Of a stretch of DNA of 64,000 bases, positions 36,102-47,486 are shown in pieces; the stretch's first letter is position 1, and every line of letters starts with the position of its first letter. The stretch is taken from NCBI GenBank assembly GCA_024704765.1, contig JAKMXF010000016.1, positions 1 through 64,000 of the forward strand, in the 5' to 3' direction. Source of the stretch: Oopsacas minuta. Lineage: Eukaryota > Porifera > Hexactinellida > Lyssacinosida > Leucopsacidae. The translations under genes were made by a program, and so were the position numbers. Under the pieces are notes generated by a model. That model worked only from the letters and a program-made list of their open reading frames with translations, was not told where the DNA came from and searched no databases.

Positions 36102-37346
36102 TTTCATGTTTTTTTCCTTCACTGGAATATGTAGGAATTTCGTCAGGGTAGAATGGTATGTTGGGGTCTCAGTCACCCTCACTTCAGTAATTTCCTTACC
36201 TTTTTCTTGATCCTCTTTTGCATCATCAGATATCTCCCGATGACTGTTTAAAACCCAAAACGTACAGACGGTTACAACTTCCACGAAGTGTAGATTTCTA
36301 TATTTTTGCATCGTCACGCATTTGTATAGAATTTCTAAGAGCCATGAGCCTTGTTCCTCACTCCTAAACGACACGTACCCTTCCGTTGTCGAGTAGATCA
36401 TCAGGAAATCGCTCTGCTTCGTTGCGAATTGTATCGTTTCTTCTTCTTGCATGTCATCAACACCACTGAACGCTTCCTCACGTTTTTTTCCTCTGCATGC
36501 TTGTATAATGAACACCTTAGGAATGCCCATTAATCTGTGGTTTTGCGCCAAGATGTTGGCTAACGTTTGCACTGTTGTTTGGTTGTTAATAACCGCCTCT
36601 TGTAGCTTTCCTTGCTTCCCACCGTGTGTAGCTATTGACACGAATACTACCGGGCAATTTTGCTTCACATTATCAGCAAACTCTTGTACTATTTTCTCCA
36701 TTCTCTCTACCTCTTTATAATTCTTATCCTCTACTACCTTTATTTCATTTATCTCCTCATAGTTCTTATCCTCTAGCTCCTCAGTTTCTTGCTTGCTTAC
36801 TATTTTCCGTCCTTTCTCCGTTACTTTTGCATCTTCGGTAGTTTTTTCTTCTACTGGCAGTTGATTAAAATATGATTGACAGTCTATGCCATAACATTTG
36901 TATATCCCTTTAAGATACTTTAAGTCCTCATCTGCTCCCTTCCTCTCTTTGTCCACCATTTTGCAGAAACGATCCTTTTTATTTTTCGAATCATGAACCT
37001 TTATCCAGAAATCTTTGTTTACAATTATTATGCCTTCACCTCTACCCTTTTTTTCGAAAGGGTAGTTCAGTTCATCCTCACATTCTCTGCAAACTATAGA
37101 ATGAATAAATGATAATTCAACATCACAATATTTTTTGGAATAGACAAAATCTATCCCCATAGAGTTAATGTTATTTCTACTGCATATGCTTTGTTCCCTT
37201 ATCTCATTATCACTAGCATATTAAAACAGAAACAACTTACTTGGGCGAATGTGATACATCACTTCACCATCTTGCAGAGTTTTTCCCTTAAGATCCTTTG
37301 TTACTTCAGTGTATTTTGAAGTGTCTTCCGACGTGTCTACTGCCAT
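36102..37346 (-). CDS. Caspase-family cysteine protease
   Basis: Exon 37241-37346 (MAVDTSEDTSKYTEVTKDLK...) ends in phase 1 at GTAAGT. A 43-bp intron is followed by an exon from 37197 down to a GTAAGT donor at 36101; a last short exon was not found. Caspase blocks in order: GEGIIIVNKDF, DLKYLKGIYKCYG, VVFVSIATHGGKQGKL (catalytic His), KVFIIQACRGK (catalytic Cys in QACRG), FLMIYSTTEGYVSFRSEEQG with SWLLEIL (substrate pocket). The active site looks complete. No CARD or death-effector prodomain is seen. A Glu/Lys-rich insertion of about 50 residues with repeated EDKNYxE lies between the first strand and the catalytic His, which is unusual. Probably an apoptosis or inflammation protease. Confidence 0.82.
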
Positions 37347-38587
37347 TCTTCAGAAATTTGCTAAAAACAGTTAGACATATATAACCATCAAGCATGCTTA
37401 TGTTTAACAATACATATATTCTTACAGCTTATATTACTGAAACTTGTTCATTATTTGAGAATTTTGAATAATTCGTCAGAAATTATTTTTCTGATATCTA
37501 CCTGATTCCACCAATTTGTTACGTATTGTATTTGTAAATTTGTGGAGCGAACCTGGAGCGCGCACCATCTTTGAAGGAGCGAACACACTGGAGCGGGGTC
37601 CTATTTAATTGCAAACAATTTACAAATTCATCGCTATTTCTGCATAAAATTCAATATTTTTGCTATAAAAATGGATACTGTGACACTTTTGTATAATTCA
37701 CAATTTATTCAAATGGTTTGACGTTACACATTTAGTTAAATTCAATCCTAATTAATACAAATCTGATGTAAATCTGAAAGAATGAAAAAGGACCGCGATT
37801 GGAGCGAGACGCGGAGCAAGACCGCGCTCCAAAAAATAAGAAGCGTTTAATGTTCTGTGTATTTGTAAAATTAGAATATCATGTCCTATTTATGGAAATT
37901 CTATGATCTTCTAGATCTATCCCTGATACCCATCATGTACCATGTGATTATTTCACACCTTATCTCTATTTGCTAATTATTTGCAAATTCAAGAAAATTA
38001 GCATATTATTTACACAGAAATATGCTAACGATAATTTGCTAATTTCTGCAATAAGAGAGTATAGCTATTACTGATTGTCTTGCAATATTATGTGTTACAT
38101 TCATTGGAATTTTGTATTATATCTTTCTTCCAAAATTGCTAATTTATGCCAGAAATTTCTTAATAGAATAGTTATTTGATTATTGGGGAGGTAGTACTGA
38201 TGTTGTGTAGCCTTAAGGACGCTTTCCACAAATAGTGTCAAAGCGTTTACCTTTCAGATTAAGTATGTATATGCTAAAGAATAAAATACAAAACAGTACA
38301 AGAAAATTATGTTCAAGTTACTTCTAATTCGTAGTGAATAAATGGGTCTTTAAGTGTTTCTTTGCCCCCCATAGAATGACTAAAATGTAAGATCGAAAAT
38401 CATTTAATGGTTAAACAGTCTTACAAACCTTCATTTGCCCCCCTTACATAAAATTCTGAAAGAAACCCTGCACCGTATAATTATACATATATATATATAT
38501 TGTATTTTCTTGAATAATCGCCGCCCTGAGGGGATAATCATTTCATTGCGCAACTGTGTTCCCCTTCCCTCTATCGATTTAAATGCT

Positions 38588-38589
<2 letters not shown>
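37347..38589. other. Intergenic
   Basis: No gene recognised. 37555-37600 and 37790-37840 contain several GGAGCG/GGAGCGAG words, probably a worn pogo-like element (TTGGAGCGAGACGCGGAGCA). Confidence 0.35.

Positions 38590-38634
<45 letters not shown>
38590..38634. repeat. (ATT)n microsatellite
   Basis: About 15 uninterrupted TTA units. The poly-Leu and poly-Asn frames through it are not genes. Confidence 0.95.
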
Positions 38635-38639
38635 GTTCA

Positions 38640-38960
38640 CAGTAACCCAACTAACTTCTCAGACTGTATTAACCTCAATACAATCACCATCATTAGTTGT
38701 TGGTTGTACAGTTTGAATTACTTAATACTGTATCATCAGATCATGTATATATTCCATCTCCATCTATATCATTCAATCCTATCCAAAGTTATTACTCATG
38801 ATAATTGTGTATAAGTAATTATTCTCTCTCTCAGTAATACTAGTCAAGTCACCACCCCATACAGCACAACTAGATTGAGCATCTAACCAGTTGATTCAAT
38901 CACTCACTTCATATAATCGATAACATGATCCTTTTAGATGAGATCACATCCTTGGGAGTT
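38640..38960 (-). pseudogene. Inverted decayed copy of a C-type lectin exon
   Basis: The reverse strand is nearly identical at nucleotide level to exon 41152-41556 of the plus-strand receptor: words such as GATGCTCAATCTAGTTGTGC, GGTGGTGACTTGACTAGTAT and ACTGAGAGAGAGAATAATTA occur in both. Stops break every frame. The copy ends in the ATT microsatellite. It lies about 1 kb upstream of the receptor in opposite orientation, so a duplication-inversion occurred at this locus. Confidence 0.85.
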
Positions 38961-39963
38961 AAATATTCACAAATATTGAAGCTATAACTTGAGAATCAGT
39001 ATTTCTTGAAAATAATGGAATTGAAGTTATACTTGTATTTCTCAGTTTTTCCCCCTTTTAGCATGTATTATCTTCAGGCGTTATGTTTCGTGTTTAATTG
39101 TAAAACCCTACAATCTGATTGAGCCAAATACAGAGGTGTCAATAGGTGTGAAAAATTTCAAATGTCAGGTGCACAACTAGATAGTACTTCGAGTACACAT
39201 GCCAAATTTGGTGCCTTAATATTTAAGGTATGAACAGCAGAGCGAAAAATGTATATACACTAAGTCAACCATTTTATAACTGAGCCACAATAGTTTAGTC
39301 GGCACAGTAAAATTGGATAATTACTTTTCTTTTCACAAACATTCTTATTCTAATCAACTCTATAATGAGGTAGGTAACTATGTAGGAGATTTCGGTGATT
39401 CTCAAAGCAGATTACTTTATGCAATTTTACATACTTCAAAATTGAGTCATTTATGATCCAGTTCATAGACTTCTATAACTCAACTGTCTTGCAAAATGGA
39501 AATACTTTGTGGAAGATATCCCCGGTTTGTTGATTCGTCTCTACTCATTTTACCATTTCATGCTGTTCAGCTACTATTAGACAGTTTAATTTATCCAAAT
39601 AGTTGGGGGTTGTCTTATCCATGAACTTCATAATTCAATTTTAAGCTATTTCATTACATTCCAGAATCACTCGCACTCTTGCATTGGAATTATAGTGGGT
39701 ATATTTCTGCTGTAATAATGTGGATCATAATATCTTATTACACATATTTTGTAGATTAAGATAATCTACAAAATTGGGAAAGAATTACTAGAGATGGTAT
39801 CTGTGTGTGAACCTAACACACGGATACCATGCCAAACTCTTCTAATATCAAATTTCAAACCATTAATGTATTGCAATGTACTCCAAGGACATATCAAATT
39901 GTATTACTATATAATGAAATGAGTATATATTTGCATAAATTTGAATCTAAGCTGTAAAGAAAT
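38961..39963. other. Upstream region of the phosphatase receptor
   Basis: 39090-39245 is an inverted copy of 45185-45310 (shared words GTAAAACCCTACAATCTGAT and GAACAGCAGAG). The two therefore flank the receptor gene in opposite orientation, but the same repeat type also appears near 29455. No coding sequence or clear promoter was seen. Confidence 0.5.
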
Positions 39964-42900
39964 ATGAAATCTTTCAGTTATAAAATTGGTTTATTCCTAG
40001 CTATAATTGGCTTATTGGTTCGAATCAAATCAGGTAAGTATTTAGAAATTATCTACGAATATTAGTAATGTATTTGACTTTTAGTTAACATGAATAATCA
40101 GTTAATTATTCACATATTTGAATGTATTTGTTTCAAGCTCACATTCTAGAACTCTCATTTACATTCGATGATACTAACTTCGCTTACTTCACGCTCCCGG
40201 GAAATTTTATCAATTGGCCGGAAGCTGAAGCAAGCTGCATAAATTGGGGAGGATATCTTGCTACAATCAAGTCAGAACAAGTGGATAGCTTATTGTACTA
40301 TACTCCAGAAGATATACAGATACATTTTGGATGTTTTTTAGGTCTGAATGATATGGAGAATGAAGCTGGTACTATTGCTAGTGCATTTGTATGGGTAGAT
40401 GGTAGTAACAGTAGTTATAGAAAGTTTGGTAATACTCCTGGCACGGACATATATCCATCGGATCAGATCCAGATGACAATAATGATTGTGTTAGGTTCAG
40501 GTACAAGAGTGGGACTGTGATATCAAACGGATGAATAAATGGACCTTGTGCCCTAGGTAGAAACTGTTACTTCTGCAATAAACCTGGTGAGTTATTAATA
40601 ATGAATAATTTGTATGAATACGTTAGAATGCAAATATCTTAACTCTATATTACTGTAGTATAGTAGAGTCTCTGAATAACAGATACGTTGGAGACATCTC
40701 TTCTGTCCGCTTCATTCTGTTCCAGGAGGTTTGTCTGTTGTAGAGGGATTGCCCGTTTTGGGAGAGTCCACTGTATTAGTGAATAATAGCAATTACATAG
40801 GTGTATGAGGAAGGTCAAATGGGTATTAGCAACAAGTAGAATGTTGAATGAATTATTGAGGGACTTTATCTCCGTAACTTCATTTGAGTTAAATTAATTA
40901 ATACACGTCACTGTAAACTTTGACTAATAAATAGTCAAATTTCATTTTACAAATACCTTGTATATCACGTAGCTATACTATCGTACAGTTTTTGTGGATC
41001 AGCTGTTCTATGTTCGAGGAAAGGTCATTTTTCGGAGTAATCAAAGTCACCTTTTGGAATGAGGGTATGGGGTTTTGTATTGCAAAAAAGCTGTACTATA
41101 CTATTAGCTCAGCTATATATCAAGAATCTCTTCATTTTATATATTTTTCAGCAACACCCAGTGCATGTGATCTGATCTATAATGAATCTTGCTATCGATT
41201 ATATGAAGTGAGTGATGGAATCAACTGGTTAGATGCTCAATCTAGTTGTGCTGTATTGGGTGGTGACTTGACTAGTATTACTGAGAGAGAGAATAATTAC
41301 TTATACACAATTATCCCTGATGCAGTGAGTAATTGCTGGATAGGATTGAATGATAGAGATACCAATAATGGATCATACACATGGATTGATAATTCAACAT
41401 CTAATTTTACAAACTGGGCAGGTAGTACACCGAGTGCTGGCGATGAAGATTGTGTAGACATAACAAGATCTGGAGCTGGTAATTGGGAAACTGTGGACTG
41501 TGAAACAACAACGATAAATGCTTTTCTATGTAAAAGATCTTCAGACGTAACAACAGGTCAGTACATATTCATACTACTTCCTTGGACAATATTTATGTCA
41601 ATCATATTTAGATACCAGTTTTGGTGTACTTATCAATGAAGGTTTAGACTTTCAATCTATGAGTGGGAACAGATTCTTGTACGAATCTTTGACGTTAGCG
41701 TGTGGAGGAGACGAGGGTAATGCAATTATATGGAAATTTTCAGAAAAATTCAGATTTATCAAATAGTGAAGAGCTTACAGCCACATATAATAGCACACAA
41801 ACTGGATTCAGTTGGTTAAACATATATAATACTAGACAAGGTTATTATCAGTGTCAAATAGACGATACAAACAGTTGTACAATTGGATTGTTCAATCAAA
41901 CTACAACAAGTAAGTGATAGAATATATCATATAATCATTTACTTGCTAATGTCTCCTTTAGTTGCTATTCCAGGGACTACATACACATATACAGTAGGTA
42001 TAGACAGAGAGGATGTATTACTGCTCTGTGATCCTATGGATAGTAATTATAGCTTGAGTAGCTTGATATGGAGTATAGGAGGAGGAGACACATTGAACAA
42101 TCCTATAAATATCTTTGAGTAGAGCAGTAACTCAACTGAACAGCCTAGTAATCAATGGACTTGTGATAGTAACGGGATTGCGATCCAGTTGAATACAGTA
42201 AATATATATAGTAAGTGTATATTCCTAATACATAATCATTCTTTGGAAGCCCACAATTTGAAAATTTTTCAGTGTGTTTGTTCACTTATCTCACATTCAA
42301 ATGCTCCTATAGCTCCAATGATTACAGTATCTACATCTATATCATATCAACAACACACTACTTTATACCCTGGTGTCAATAATATTTCACTTCAGATTAG
42401 TGTAAGAAATTTCTCCATCTCAACAAATCTACAAGGCAGATGGATACTTCCAAACAACACGAATTCTTCGTCTCAAACTATATCTTATGGAACTCTTGAT
42501 TATGAATACTTTGGACTGTATCAATTCTATACCATGACTTGGGATGGAATTGAAGTGCTTGCGATTCAGGCAGATTTAATTCGAAATGGTGAGTTCGAAA
42601 ACGAAATTCTCCACCTGAGTTAACCATATGATATATTAGATGACATTAATTTTAGGTTATTTTGTGACAAGTACAGTTTCAACTTCATCGACTGCCATCC
42701 AGAATGATTCAACCATTGTACTGAAAGAAGCTACTACAATGATAGAGTGCTCAATTTCAAACTTAGGAGATAGTATACAATGGTATTATAAGGCTACGAA
42801 GGATGATATGGAAATGAACAGAAATTCATCATCAACATTCTCAATTGAAACTGGGATTAGTAGTTTGACTGTGAATTCAATGAAACCGGTTACAATAGCT

Positions 42901-45018
42901 GTGTGATCGATTCAGATATGGTGTACGCATTCTTTGTAGTGAATACAGATTCTATAGGTAACTCTTAAGTAAATTGACTTATAGGCATTTAAATTACTCA
43001 ATATTGTATTTCTAGTTGAAATATCAAGCTTTGATAACCCTTCTCAACAAGTTGATTATATCCTGGGTTCAACCATCTCAATGCTCTATTACTCAGATGA
43101 TATCATCGCAGATAGTGATATCCTTTGGACAACAGACGATGCAGAAGACGGTGATATATTGACGTATAGTGCTGAGTATCAAAATCCAGTCCTCTTGATT
43201 GTAGTATTCAACGACGTGGGAGCCGGTATACATACAGTGAGTTGTTTCTACAGGATGAGTCCAGTAACACTGTTGGGTAGCGTACAGCTATCTCTCAAAG
43301 GTAAATTGCTTGTTTCGGGTGTCCAACGTCCGCACACATCAGTATATTCTTCAAATTTCAATGGTAGTATTACAATTACATAATCTCTAGATACTACAAC
43401 AATAACAGTCAGCTATGAAGAATTTAGTATGTCATTTAGTGATGTAAACAATCCAATGTTTCCATCTCCACAAGAAATCAGTATAATATTGGGAACAAAA
43501 ATATTTCACTCACCTGCAGCCTACCTGAATGTGTTTGGATAATTCCAGGTGGATCAACTATTACCATATCGACCTACATTATATCAGAGTTAACCTTTGC
43601 CAATAGTGGAAACTTTTCGTTGATGCGTGTGACTAGCACTGGAGTCAGCTATACAACAGCTCATGTATTTATACGTGTTTTAATTCCTACTACACAATCT
43701 CCTGATCCTACTACACAATCTTCTGATCCTACTACACAATCTTCTGATCCTACTACACAATCTCCTGAAGCTATATCACCATTAATATTACCCATAATTG
43801 TGGTAATAATTGTAATTGTAATAGCTGTAGTTTTGATAATTATTGCGATACTCTCTCTGGTGCTCTGCTGTAGAACGCTGCGAAAAAAATACTCAAGAAT
43901 TGCGTAAAAAACCAGATCCTTCCGATTCTCCAAGTAGGGAACCTAGGTATAAACCTGAAGAGCCTGTAATACAACATACACCATCAGATGAGTATATTGA
44001 TCTCTCAGCTATCGAACGTCCTTTGTATAATACTATAGATGAAGAGATGGTTACGTATGGGGGATATTATTCAAATGAGATTTACGACTATAATCTAAAT
44101 GAAAATAACAGTGAATATGTTGATGTCAACAACAACGTTGATGATCAAACTTATAATGCAATTGGAAATTATAAGAGGTCCAATTCTAAATTTATTGCTA
44201 CAAAGAACTTTCCTGCAACATGTCAATTGTTTGTGGAATCTGGAATGGGAGCTAATTCATTATTTTCTGTTGAATCCCAAAATTTGAATAAGGATACTAA
44301 TAGCATTGCGCAGCCTGACTGTACTGAAGCTTTGAAAAGGCAAAATGTGCCCAAAACCTCAATCAATAACATGCCATTTGATGAGAATAGAGTCTTGCTT
44401 TCTTCACCACATTTTGACTGCAATTATATCAATGCAAGTTATATAAATGAAAGCAAATTCATTGCAGCTATTCATCCAACTAAAGACAGTTATCAAGATT
44501 TCTTACAAATGATATATCAAACTGAGGCTAGTATGGTCGTTATGTTGACTACGAGAAAAGATAAAGCAAAAATCGTCAATGGATATTCTAATTATGTTTG
44601 TTATTGGCCTAAAAAGGATACACCTTTGAACTGTAAACCTTTCGTTTCTAAGTTGATTGCCTCGACAGAAACAACAGCCTTCGTGAAACAAGAAATCTCG
44701 TTGAAGAATAGTATAGAAGGAAAGGATCATTTGTTCACTCACTGTATATCTCCTGTATGGAATGAGGATGGTACTGTTGGTGAAATTTCATGCATCATAG
44801 CACTATTAATCCGGATTATGAAACAATCACAAGAGACTCCATCTAAGCCAATTATAATACATTGTGATGATGGCATTGCTAAGACTGGCATTGTTCTGAC
44901 GACGATAAATTCTGTGAAAGAAATGACTACGGAGAAGTCGATTAATATCTTCAATACTGTTAAGAACTTGCGTAGACAAAGGATGAACATGGTCCCTACC
45001 TTGGTAAGCTTTTATTGA
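39964..45018 (+). pseudogene. C-type lectin/Ig receptor-type tyrosine phosphatase, disrupted
   Basis: Exons: 39964-40033 (signal peptide MKSFSYKIGLFLAIIGLLVR); 40138-40586 lectin; 41152-41556 lectin; 41612-41909 Ig type C; 41962-42210 type A; 42313-42588 type B; 42656-42957 type C; 43016-43300 type A; 43391-45018 type B, stalk of four PTTQS(P/S)(D/E) repeats, membrane segment, Tyr-rich tail and tyrosine-phosphatase domain. The grammar equals the minus-strand receptor. Disruptions: frameshift near 40460 and stop near 40525; frameshift near 41750; stop at 42120; frameshifts near 42885, 43500 and 43890. The phosphatase has NYINASY, HCDDGIAKTG in place of HCxxGxxRTG, and MVPTL for MVQT. Cys is kept but Arg is Lys, so activity is doubtful. 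The frame ends at 45018, possibly by reading into an intron at TTG|GTAAGC. Several indels sit in poly-A runs, so sequence error is an alternative. Confidence 0.75.
44160..45018 (+). other. Tyrosine phosphatase domain with altered active site
   Basis: Within the open frame from 43843 the domain runs from about NVPKTSINNMPFDENRVLL through CNYINASYINESKFIAAIHP, FLQMIYQTEASMVVMLTT, CYWPKKD, HCISPVW (WPD loop lacks the Asp) to IIIHCDDGIAKTGIVL. Known catalysis needs WPD Asp, P-loop Cys and P-loop Arg; here Asp is absent (ISPVWNEDG) and Arg is Lys. It resembles D2-type or pseudophosphatase domains that act as binding modules. The juxtamembrane tail has SEYVDV (ITIM-like consensus at 44110-44127) plus YNTI and YNAI. 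Confidence 0.75.
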
Positions 45019-45532
45019 TTTTAATGCAGCTATTATAACGAGTTAAGTTTCTAGAAATTCGCTACAGTCAAGTTCGTTTTTGGCGAATGTCATATTTCTG
45101 CCATGCAAAATACCCAAAATTCGCCTGTTTATACATTTTACTGTGCTGACTAGTTACATTTATATGTTTCCGCTCTGCTGTTCACACCTTTAGAGATTAA
45201 GACACCAAAATGACATTTGTAGAATTTTTAATGTGTATATTTTCACACCTTCTGACACTCTGTATTTTAGCCTAATCAGATTGTAGGGTTTTACAATTAG
45301 GCATAAATGCATAAAATTAGTTCTGATGGAGTGTTTGTAATTATTTAGTACTGTAATGTATTTGTATTAATGTAGACTGTAATTCTATTGTTCAGGATAA
45401 TGTATATACACTGATTTATCATATGATTAATCATATTTCACAGCTTTTGGTGAACATTTCAGAATTATTTTAGAGATTAGCTTCCACTTGTTAAATTGGG
45501 ATAAACATGGACGTAGAATTGGCTTGTATTAT
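45019..45532. other. Downstream of the phosphatase receptor
   Basis: 45185-45310 is the partner of the inverted repeat at 39.1 kb. 45295-45330 (CAATTAGGCATAAATGC) recurs at 29454. 45455-45520 recurs inverted at 25.5 kb. No gene recognised, and no continuation of the phosphatase domain was found. Confidence 0.5.
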
Positions 45533-45990
45533 ATAATTGCAATTGTTGTTTGTCTGTCTGATTGTTCGTTGGCACGGAAAGGATTTATGGAATGTCGTAT
45601 CAAATTCGAATTTCTCAATCATGAGATGTCACATAACTATGTAATTATCGTGTTTATCAAGAAGGTAAACAGAGTTAAATACAACTTGAGTAAATATATC
45701 AAATAATACTAAATCTGATTTCACAAATTTGAATTAATCATATGTATATTTATCGTTGTTTCTGATTATAAAGTAAATATATAATGGAAGAGCCAAATAT
45801 TCATACGGCTATACATAGGTATTGTTACGCTGAATCCGAATTTCGCATTTTCAGTTTATCACATGGAAATCTATTGTTGCTTTTATGAATATTTAATAAA
45901 CAAATAGTTGGAGTATTAATTAATTAATTCATTTTGCAATTATATACCTTGCTAATTTCGAGGCACGAGTGTCGAGTACCTTGCAAATAC
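45533..45990 (+). repeat. Dispersed-repeat copy, worn
   Basis: Contains AATTGTTGTTTGTCTGTCTG, ATCGTGTTTATCAAG and AATAAACAAAT in the family order, ending in a degenerate GC-rich core near 45960-46015 (ATCGCAAGCCGCATAGCG). Confidence 0.65.
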
Positions 45991-46445
45991 AAAATCATCG
46001 CAAGCCGCATAGCGCCAGCAAACGAAGCTTGTATCTATGAATATTTGGATGTATTTTTCGATATGGATTGGATTATAAATGGAAAGTATCGATTGCTGAA
46101 GTCTCTATTTTAATTTGCTCAACATTTTAGATTGGATTAGCACCCATCCATTCTATTTATTATTTGAATACAGGAATGGGCGATGTCGGAGGAGGCGATA
46201 GGATTTGCATGCCTTTACAGATATCAAATTAACTCAAATGCTAACAGGAGTAATTGCTCTAATACTTTTAATATTTTGTGATATGTGTCTTTGTCTGGTT
46301 ATCGATCTTTTATATGAAAATCATACAGGTCAGTTGCAACAGGCTAGATTAACCTCCCCACACAGTTTAACCCCAGGTATAATCTGGGCTGGGACAGATT
46401 ATACTCCCTGCCTTTATTCTGTCATGTGCAAAAGTGTGGGCCATC

Positions 46446-46545
46446 TGGTATCATCTGTGTATTCATAAAGCCCACCATACAGGATATAACGATGATATGT
46501 TGCGTTTTCATGCAACGTGTATGATGGTTTTATGAATACATAGAT
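46446..46545. repeat. Foldback repeat
   Basis: Two arms of about 35 bp in inverted orientation (ATCATCTGTGTATTCATAAA and TTTATGAATACATAGATGAC) with roughly 80% match and a short loop. A possible MITE; no target duplication was defined. Confidence 0.6.
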
Positions 46546-46659
46546 GACATCAGACACACCACTTTGACTCTCATAACTTCATAACCCTTCCACAGATTAT
46601 CCTGAAAATTTCATTCACAACTACAGTATCTCAAGTATAGCTTTCCGTTAATTTATTTA

Positions 46660-46757
46660 TTAACACTTAACACTGAAAACCACGTGACAGTGACTTTGCA
46701 AAAATTCCCAATTTTTACTATTGTTGACTGTGACGTGTTTTTAGTGCTAAGTGTTAA
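46660..46757. mobile_element. 98-bp palindromic MITE with TTAA ends
   Basis: Begins TTAACACTTAACACTGAAAA and ends with the inverse, TTAGTGCTAAGTGTTAA. The near-palindrome spans the whole element. TTAA at both ends is the target site used by piggyBac elements, so a miniature piggyBac-like origin is possible but not proven. Confidence 0.5.
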
Positions 46758-47486
46758 TATCGGTGAGTTTTAATAACTTTCCCTGAGAGATTATTCCTGT
46801 ATTTACATATCTTAAGGGATAGTATTTAAGCTAGATGTGTGTAGGTGTAGAATACTCTGCTCCTATATTTATATAATCACATTGTAACACAATTTATGTG
46901 ATTATATCTTCTAATCCTAAATAACCTCTCAAACCCAAGCACGTTCCTGATAACAGTCATAGTTTTGTCTGATTCTAACTAGAATCTTCAGTTCAAAGTT
47001 CAAACTATAATTCAAAATCTCAGGAGTTTCGATGCTTTCAAATTATTTTCCCAAATTCAGAAACCACCTTCTCATTTGTAAGAATGATTTTCAGACGCGT
47101 GGATCCCTACACTTGTCACAAAGCCATTAAACCTATAATGGTATACATATACGTATATTATTCTAGTACTTAGATGGAAACAAAACATATTGTAGGAACG
47201 TTTTGCGAAGATATCTATTCTTGCTTGTATTTTCTGTTCTCTTTGCATGACCAGAAACATTTATTAAAATTATGCGTATACAAAATCTGAATTAACGTTT
47301 GGGGCCCCTCTGGACATCAGGGCCAAGGTTCAATGAACCACCTGAACCGTTTTGATTGCGCCACGGATTTGACTGTATAGTTCTGTCCGTCAATTATAAA
47401 CTTGTATTTTGTATGAATTTCCCTGCTAATAGACGAACATCACTGTAGTAAAATTTATGTAAATATATTCCATATAATCTATATAA

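Larger units (their letters stand above)
45991..47486. other. Intergenic with two foldback elements
   Basis: Apart from the foldbacks listed below, no gene is supported. One exon-like frame at 46238-46328 (hydrophobic, MLTGVIALILLIFC, phase 1 end at a weak GTCAGT donor) could be a stray signal-peptide exon, but nothing downstream supports it. Confidence 0.35.

Noticed and set aside
38431-38716. Frames with poly-Leu and poly-Asn
   Set aside because: Translation of the ATT microsatellite.
46205-46468. Hydrophobic frame of 87 codons, possible signal-peptide exon
   Set aside because: The donor is weak (GTCAGT) and no following domain exon was found.
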